A stretch of 20,004 nucleotides of DNA, taken from contig MNXO01000091.1 of assembly GCA_001872995.1 (NCBI GenBank), positions 1 through 20,004 on the forward strand, written 5' to 3'. Below are positions 15,660-20,004 of the stretch, one piece after another (positions within the stretch are counted from its first letter, which is position 1; each line of letters starts with the position of its first letter). The position numbers and the translations under genes were made by a program. The notes below the pieces were generated by a model. It saw only the letters and a list, made by a program, of their open reading frames with translations, was not told the DNA's origin and ran no database searches. Origin of the DNA: Bacteroidetes bacterium CG2_30_32_10. GTDB lineage: Bacteria > Bacteroidota > Bacteroidia > Bacteroidales > CG2-30-32-10.

Positions 15660-16658
15660 TTATTCTTTTACAAATTTATTGTTTAAACAAACATTATTTC
15701 CAAAAATTTGTACAAAATAAAGTCCCTTTTGAAAATCACTAATGTTAATGACTTCATTATTATCAATGGATTTTGTGAAAACCTCTTTTCCCGAAATGTC
15801 TAAAATTCTTACTTGTAAATCATCTTGTTTTAATTGCGAAATGTCAATATGAATTAAATCTTTGGCTGGATTGGGATAAATATTAAAGCGATTGTGATTA
15901 ATAGTTGAGTTAGCTAATAATAGAGGACTATCGGTTGTAGTAAAATTATCGATACAATAAAATGCTGGTGTATTCATTCCATAAGCACCATTATCAGAAG
16001 AAGAAAGCACAAATTTTAAACTATCTACATTTCCTAACGATTTTAAATCAATCCAATTCCAGTTTTTAACGATGTAATCTTCCGCATTATTTGTAAATCT
16101 AAAATCTGCTAAAAAAAAAGTCACACTATCGTTTGCCAATATGCCATTATACCATTTGCGAATAGTGAGTTTAAACCAATCGGGGTCGTTTCCGCTAACC
16201 CCTCCAAATTTTTTGGCATAAGCATCCCCATTCAACATACTTAAATACGCATAAGTTCCATTGGTTACGCACATTCCATCAATTACTTTACCCAAAGCAT
16301 TTCCTGTTAATTTAATTACTGCATTTTGTTGTCCAACTGCATAATTTGAAGAACTATTATATCCAATTGCTGGTCTAGCACTATACATGTTTGTATAACC
16401 CGCAGTAATGCTATCATTCATATTGCTGTATGCCCAACCAAATTCCCAATAACCCCCATAAGTAGGATTATAATAATTTGGAAAATTGGCATTTCCACTC
16501 TCAAAGCTTGCACCCATTGGTTGTGAAGAACCATTCCAATAGGAATTTGAATTTAAAGTAAGATTTTCAAAGCTTGAAATCGTTTGTGCATTGGCGTATT
16601 TATAATCGCTTATTGTTAATATACAAAGAAGCATGTAAGATAAAAGTTGTTTTTTCAT
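15660..16658 (-). CDS. DUF4465-like surface protein with T9SS tail
   Basis: A 332-residue protein with a signal peptide (cleavage near YANAQ). Residues ~27-245 resemble DUF4465: FENLTLNSNSYWNGS at the start, W.FGWAYSNMND, YAVGQQNAVIKL, a DWFKLTIRKWYNG segment, and AFYCIDNF at the end. The C-terminal ~80 residues are a T9SS type A sorting domain (FNIYPNPAKDLIHIDIS, VRILDISGKEVF, KGLYFVQIFGNN). DUF4465 proteins commonly accompany B12-regulated receptors in Bacteroidota. In Bacteroides the surface B12-binding partners are lipoproteins, whereas this one is T9SS-exported. It starts 6 bp after the receptor stop, so it is cotranscribed and under the riboswitch. Direct cobamide binding is inference. 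Confidence 0.87.
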   Translation of the reverse strand: MKKQLLSYMLLCILTISDYKYANAQTISSFENLTLNSNSYWNGSSQPMGASFESGNANFPNYYNPTYGGYWEFGWAYSNMNDSITAGYTNMYSARPAIGYNSSSNYAVGQQNAVIKLTGNALGKVIDGMCVTNGTYAYLSMLNGDAYAKKFGGVSGNDPDWFKLTIRKWYNGILANDSVTFFLADFRFTNNAEDYIVKNWNWIDLKSLGNVDSLKFVLSSSDNGAYGMNTPAFYCIDNFTTTDSPLLLANSTINHNRFNIYPNPAKDLIHIDISQLKQDDLQVRILDISGKEVFTKSIDNNEVINISDFQKGLYFVQIFGNNVCLNNKFVKE

Positions 16659-16664
16659 AGTTAA

Positions 16665-18611
16665 TTAATTTGGTTTATTGAATTTTATTGAAAATCCTAC
16701 TTGAAAATTTCTTAAAGGCATAGCCCTATAAAGTAATATTTGATAATTTTCGTTATAAATGTTATTTACTTGAAAATATATGTTCATTTCGCTTTTTCTA
16801 ATATTCATTTTCTTTGATAAATATATATTTGCAATAAGATAAGGTTCTAAATATTCAGTGTTATCGGTAGATGTATATCTATATCCAGTATATCCGTGTT
16901 GATAATTGAATGAATAACCTTTAAATACTAAAGAAAATTTAGCAAAACCAGAATACATTGGAACATAAATTAATTGTTTATTAACTGACGCATCGTTGGG
17001 TGTTTTTGGTTTTTCGTTGGTTGATAACACATAGTTAGTAATGAGTGCAAACTTGAAACTTAGATTGCCTAAAGGTATTTTAAGTTCTGACATCGTCTCC
17101 ATACCTCTACTGTGGACTTTCATTAAGTTTTGAGGACTCCAATAGCTTTGTCCAGGAAGCCAAATAATCCAATGATTCATTACTCGATTAAAAAGGGTTG
17201 GTTCAAATACAAAGCCTAAATTGTTTTTTTTTGATGTAAGATTTATTGATAATCCTGCTTCTTCACAATAACCGCTTTCAGGCAACAAATCTGCATTTCC
17301 TCCGGGCACCCAATATAAGTCGTTGAAAGTTGGAATTCGATAGACCTTAGAAAAATTTACTTTTGTAGATACCCATTTAGCAATAAACACATCAGAACCT
17401 ATCGAAAATGTAAAGGGAACAAATTTAGATTTTATAATTTCTTGTCTTACAGCTATAGTGCTTTGAATGATGTTTTTTTTTGAAATGAACTTATATAAAG
17501 CAAACAAAGCTGTGCGATTTTGAATTGGTTTGTTTTGAAAACCATCTGAAAACGCTTGAACATAAGTATTGTTTAACCCTATATCCAGAAAGTTCATTTT
17601 ATTTAGTATCCATCTTGATTCAGTTTCTGCAATAATACTCTTAGAGCCACTTAATGCTTGGTAATTATAACTATTGTCCGAATAATTTAAGTGCTCATCA
17701 AAATAGGCAATACGATTCATCCATATCAATTTTTCCTTTGCTCTTTGCCATTCAAACGTAAGTCTGAGATTATCATCTTTTTCATCAGAATTATTAAACA
17801 ATTGCAACATTGTGGGAGGAATTTCTCTATAATTATGCTGATACCAGAAACATAAATTTAGTTTTTGATATTTGTTAATGCGTAAGAAATTTTCAGATAT
17901 TATTCCATTTTGTTTGTATGCGGCATGATGCTGACTAACTAGTGAAGTATCAGAAATTGCGGTATTGTAATATGAGAAATTATTTAATGACGAATGATTG
18001 AATAGCTTCAAGGAGGAAACAAACTTTGCTTTGCTTTGCTGAACGTAAATGTACTGACTATAATCATCAAAACTACCAGCAGAAAGGCTTGCAACAATTG
18101 TTAAACCTTCATTAAACCAAACATTGTTATTTAAAAGTATCGTTCCCCCTACAGCACCACTACCCCACAAAGCACTGCTTCCTCCAAATTGAATACTCAC
18201 CTTATTTGAAATTGTATTTGGAATGATTGACAAATCTAACTGACCATTTGAAGGGCTATTTAAATTAAACCCATTCCACAAAACAGCAGTATGGGTTGCA
18301 TTGCCCCCTCTAAACGAAGTGGTTGCCAAACTTCCTGCACCATAAGATTTAATAAAAATAGAACTTTCGTTTAATAAAAGAGTTGCGAGCGAATTGTTAT
18401 TGTATTGTGCAGTAATGTTGCTATCTATTACTTGAACTTTTGTTCCAGATGAATAATTATCGAGGCGGTTAGAAATAATTTTAATTTCTTTAAGTGTATA
18501 GGTAGAATCAGCAATTCGATTTTGTGCAGACAAAGTTACACTGCATAAAAAGACGAAAAATAAAAGATAAGCCTTACCAATATTCATTATAAACGATTTA
18601 GTCCGAATCAT
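16665..18611 (-). CDS. BtuB-like TonB-dependent outer-membrane receptor
   Basis: A 648-residue TonB-dependent receptor, probably the cobamide transporter. After the signal peptide (MNIGKAYLLFFVFLCSVTLSAQ, if M9 at 18587 is the start) comes a short TonB-box-like region (YTLKEIKI). A plug domain (about 45-165) follows with TTSFRGGNATHTAVLWNGFNLNSP and FGGSSALWGSGAVGGTILLNN. The rest is a beta-barrel ending in the aromatic-rich strand FQVGFSIKF. It lacks the N-terminal carboxypeptidase-regulatory-like extension of SusC-type receptors, consistent with BtuB-type vitamin and siderophore receptors. The gene is the first of the operon, directly downstream of the cobalamin riboswitch. This is the main reason to name cobamide as its substrate. 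Start is ATG 18611 or 18587; either leaves a workable signal peptide. Confidence 0.93.
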   Translation of the reverse strand: MIRTKSFIMNIGKAYLLFFVFLCSVTLSAQNRIADSTYTLKEIKIISNRLDNYSSGTKVQVIDSNITAQYNNNSLATLLLNESSIFIKSYGAGSLATTSFRGGNATHTAVLWNGFNLNSPSNGQLDLSIIPNTISNKVSIQFGGSSALWGSGAVGGTILLNNNVWFNEGLTIVASLSAGSFDDYSQYIYVQQSKAKFVSSLKLFNHSSLNNFSYYNTAISDTSLVSQHHAAYKQNGIISENFLRINKYQKLNLCFWYQHNYREIPPTMLQLFNNSDEKDDNLRLTFEWQRAKEKLIWMNRIAYFDEHLNYSDNSYNYQALSGSKSIIAETESRWILNKMNFLDIGLNNTYVQAFSDGFQNKPIQNRTALFALYKFISKKNIIQSTIAVRQEIIKSKFVPFTFSIGSDVFIAKWVSTKVNFSKVYRIPTFNDLYWVPGGNADLLPESGYCEEAGLSINLTSKKNNLGFVFEPTLFNRVMNHWIIWLPGQSYWSPQNLMKVHSRGMETMSELKIPLGNLSFKFALITNYVLSTNEKPKTPNDASVNKQLIYVPMYSGFAKFSLVFKGYSFNYQHGYTGYRYTSTDNTEYLEPYLIANIYLSKKMNIRKSEMNIYFQVNNIYNENYQILLYRAMPLRNFQVGFSIKFNKPN

Positions 18612-18648
18612 TTCGTATCGTTCAATAACGTAAGAATAGAAAAAAGTG

Positions 18649-18666
18649 AAGTAATTTTAATTACTT
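18649..18666 (-). terminator. Palindrome plus T-run, possible riboswitch expression platform
   Basis: AAGTAATTAAAATTACTT is a perfect 18-nt palindrome (8-bp stem) between the riboswitch core and the receptor start. On the minus strand it is followed after three bases by six T (18645-18640). The stem is nearly all A/U pairs, so it would be a weak terminator; control by hiding the translation start is equally possible. Confidence 0.4.
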
Positions 18667-18704
18667 GAGTTCTTCGTTTCACATCCCGAAAGCTACAAAC
18701 GATA

Positions 18705-18855
18705 TTTATACTGGCAGGTCTTCTGACTCGCTCTCTTTTCGACGCCTTCCCATTTCGCATTTTGCGAAACAGTGGCTATGGTATTGTCAAAAAGTTTTAA
18801 AGAGCATACAGCAGCGGGTACTGTTCAGGTTTTGCACCTGATTCCCATTTTAATA
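18705..18855 (-). promoter_or_regulatory. Cobalamin (B12) riboswitch
   Basis: On the minus strand the leader shows the core elements of the cobalamin riboswitch in order: TGGGAATCAGGTGC, CCTGAACAGTACCCGC and CTGTATGC (from about 18850 down), the AGCCACTG motif (18770-18777), GGGAAGGCG, and the 3' B12 box AGTCAGAAGACCTGCC (18713-18728). A helix made by GTTTCGCAAAATGCGAAA-type pairing lies between AGCCACTG and GGGAAGGCG. The RNA sits between a strong promoter and the receptor gene. Adenosylcobalamin or another cobamide binding would reduce expression of the operon. Boundaries are approximate. Confidence 0.95.
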
Positions 18856-18894
18856 CTATAAAATTGATAATTTTATAATTAACCAATACAATTG

Positions 18895-18925
18895 CAAACC
18901 TACAAGTATTTTTTTAATTTGCAAA
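18895..18925 (-). promoter_or_regulatory. Promoter of the riboswitch operon
   Basis: On the minus strand TTTG (18925-18922), a 19-bp spacer and TAGGTTTG (18902-18895) match the full Bacteroidota primary-sigma promoter (-33 TTTG, -7 TAnnTTTG). Transcription would begin about 6 bp downstream, some 35 nt before the riboswitch core. Confidence 0.8.
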
Positions 18926-19022
18926 TTTTAATTTGAAGTTTTTTAATAAGTCGTTTGGTTTTTTAGTTCTCCAATCAATAGAGATAAGATAAATTTATGA
19001 TGTCTTATGGTGATGGATGATT

Positions 19023-19460
19023 TTAATATATCCAACCTGCATTAAGGTTATATCTGTTTGATTTGGGAGAATCTTCGTTAATAATTGACAATGGAATTGG
19101 TTGCATTTCAAATAAGAGCTCTTCTTGAGGAACAAGGGTAGATGTTTTTACATAATTCTTTTTTAAATCTTCAACTCTGTACATTTTAGGTTGATAACCC
19201 TTGGTATATATACATATTTTGACTTCTTTATTGTTTTCTGGTAAAGGGATTGAAAAATTGCCATTGACATCTGATATAGTACTTATGTTTTTACCTACAA
19301 TGTTTATATGCACATTGGCTATAGGCTTATTATTCTTAGCATCGATAACTTTCCCTTCTATGGGTTTGGCTGCAAATGTATTAAAATGAATTAATATGAA
19401 AAACATTCCAACGATATAAGTTATTATACTTGGAAAACGATAGTTCATTGCTTTTTTCAT
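19023..19460 (-). CDS. Secreted carboxypeptidase-regulatory-like domain protein
   Basis: A 145-residue protein with an N-terminal signal peptide (hydrophobic IITYIVGMFFILIHF, cleavage near TFAAK). A single carboxypeptidase-regulatory-like beta-sandwich spans about 33-100: IEGKVIDAKNNKPIANVHINIVGKN, then TISDVNGNFSIPLP, then VKICIYTKGYQPK. The ~40-residue tail ends in an aromatic-containing NAGWIY. In Bacteroidota this domain usually forms the N-terminal extension of SusC-type receptors or other surface proteins; here it stands alone. It lies upstream of the B12 operon on the same strand but before the riboswitch promoter, so it is probably not riboswitch-controlled. Start ATG 19460, or 19448 (MNYRF). 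Function unknown. Confidence 0.82.
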   Translation of the reverse strand: MKKAMNYRFPSIITYIVGMFFILIHFNTFAAKPIEGKVIDAKNNKPIANVHINIVGKNISTISDVNGNFSIPLPENNKEVKICIYTKGYQPKMYRVEDLKKNYVKTSTLVPQEELLFEMQPIPLSIINEDSPKSNRYNLNAGWIY

Positions 19461-19500
19461 AAAAAAATATTTAATTATCCTTTACGAAATATTTAATAAA

Positions 19501-19508
19501 CAAAGATA
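19501..19508 (-). promoter_or_regulatory. Putative -7 element of the regulatory-like domain gene
   Basis: TATCTTTG on the minus strand matches TAnnTTTG 41 bp before the ATG at 19460. The -33 element is not clear. Confidence 0.4.
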
Positions 19509-19609
19509 CAAAAGTTTAAAATGATTTTATTCATTTTTATTTTTTTCTATTGTATTGACATCAATTAACATGATTATAAAAACAAAATAGTTTGTTTTTA
19601 GATAGTAAT

Positions 19610-19651
19610 AAAAAAAAAACCACCAAATTCATTGAAATTCGGTGGTTTTTT
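19610..19651. terminator. Bidirectional intrinsic terminator
   Basis: The stem CCACC (19620-19624) with GGTGG (19641-19645) is extended past one mismatch by four A/U pairs and closes on a six-base loop. It is flanked by a T-run on the + strand (19646-19651) and an A-run (19610-19619) that reads as U on the minus strand. It lies 22 nt after the tRNA-Ser 3' end and probably terminates it. Confidence 0.8.
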
Positions 19652-19672
19652 AAATTTAATGTTTTTAGCCAG

Positions 19673-19757
19673 CGGAGAGAGAGGGATTCGAACCCCCGGA
19701 CCTGTTACAGTCAATAGTTTTCAAGACTACCGCAATCGACCACTCTGCCATCTCTCC
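19673..19757 (-). tRNA. tRNA-Ser (anticodon UGA)
   Basis: An 85-nt class II tRNA on the minus strand. The acceptor stem GGAGAGA pairs with TCTCTCC, with discriminator G. The D-arm contains GCAGAGTGGTCGA. The anticodon stem GTAGT/ACTAT encloses loop CTTGAAA, so the anticodon is UGA (Ser). A long variable arm around TTGACTGTAACAGGT is typical of tRNA-Ser. The T-arm has GGGGGTTCGAATCCC. The 3' CCA is not encoded. Confidence 0.97.
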
Positions 19758-19761
19758 GCCG

Positions 19762-19791
19762 CAAAAGTACAACTTTTTTGTAAATTACAAA
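19762..19791 (-). promoter_or_regulatory. Promoter of tRNA-Ser
   Basis: On the minus strand TTTG (19791-19788), an 18-bp spacer and TACTTTTG (19769-19762) form a near-consensus Bacteroidota promoter. The -7 element ends 4 bp before the mature tRNA 5' end (19757), so the primary transcript would have almost no 5' leader. Confidence 0.65.
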
Positions 19792-19822
19792 TATTAAAAA
19801 ATGATTTTATAATAAATAATGG

Positions 19823-20004
19823 TTATGTTTTAGAATATTGTGTAATTAATAAAATATTATATTTATCTTTAATAGACCGATAGGTCTTAATAGTTGAAAC
19901 ATTAGATATCACATTCCTAACGAGATCGACCGTTTGAGTTGAAGATTTCTTTACTTTCTCCAAAAATATGAACCAATTTAAGTATTGATTAAGATATTTA
20001 GTTG
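19823..20004 (-). CDS. C-terminal fragment of unidentified protein (possible transposase)
   Basis: An open frame of 59 codons runs from the window edge (codons begin at 20002) to a TAA at 19823-19825. It reads TKYLNQYLNWFIFLEKVKKS near the edge and ends KYNILLITQYSKT. Sixty codons without a stop in such AT-rich DNA is mild evidence for coding. The aromatic, basic composition (YLNWF.FLEKVK) and short tail remind me of C-termini of DDE transposases in Bacteroidota, but I cannot name a family and the match is from memory. No inverted repeat could be identified in the short downstream stretch. The rest of the gene lies outside the window. Confidence 0.4.
   Translation of the reverse strand, partial: TKYLNQYLNWFIFLEKVKKSSTQTVDLVRNVISNVSTIKTYRSIKDKYNILLITQYSKT

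Noticed and set aside
19632..19883. + strand open frame of 83 codons containing ERGIRTPG
   Set aside because: It is the antisense reading of the tRNA-Ser gene, a well-known spurious ORF; no start context or promoter supports it.

Overview
The window is AT-rich chromosomal DNA from a member of the Bacteroidota. Four observations support this. Two proteins carry C-terminal type IX secretion (T9SS) sorting domains. Lipoproteins and carboxypeptidase-regulatory-like domains are present. The encoded Mfd, RuvC, IspD and QueA read as Bacteroidota-type proteins. Promoter-like octamers of the form TAnnTTTG, the Bacteroidota -7 element, stand in front of many genes. Genus and species cannot be fixed from the sequence alone.

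Left third (1-9391). The window opens inside mfd (transcription-repair coupling factor, N-terminus missing), followed by engB (ribosome-assembly GTPase) on the + strand. The minus strand then carries a four-PKD-domain lipoprotein, rdgB (noncanonical NTP pyrophosphatase), a large periplasmic TPR protein, a PstS-like phosphate-binding-family lipoprotein, a small two-helix membrane protein and ruvC (Holliday junction resolvase).

Middle (9408-13336). A two-gene + strand unit encodes a multi-spanning flippase-like/UPF0104 membrane protein and a membrane-anchored family 2 glycosyltransferase, overlapping by 8 bp. It converges on ispD and queA on the minus strand, and the stop codons of the glycosyltransferase gene and ispD overlap.

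Right third (13522-18925). This is the most coherent system in the window: a cobalamin-riboswitch operon on the minus strand. A textbook Bacteroidota promoter (TTTG, 19 bp, TAGGTTTG) precedes a B12 riboswitch. Four tightly packed genes follow: a BtuB-like TonB-dependent receptor, a DUF4465-like protein with a T9SS tail, a second T9SS-tailed surface protein, and a beta-propeller lipoprotein resembling BtuG. Together they look like an outer-membrane machine that captures cobamide on the cell surface and passes it to the receptor, with two components exported by T9SS. A structured, possibly switching inverted repeat lies between the second and third genes.

Right end (19023-20004). A stand-alone secreted carboxypeptidase-regulatory-like domain protein is followed by a bidirectional terminator and tRNA-Ser(UGA) with its own promoter. 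The edge holds the C-terminal 59 codons of an unidentified protein, possibly a transposase, cut by the window.
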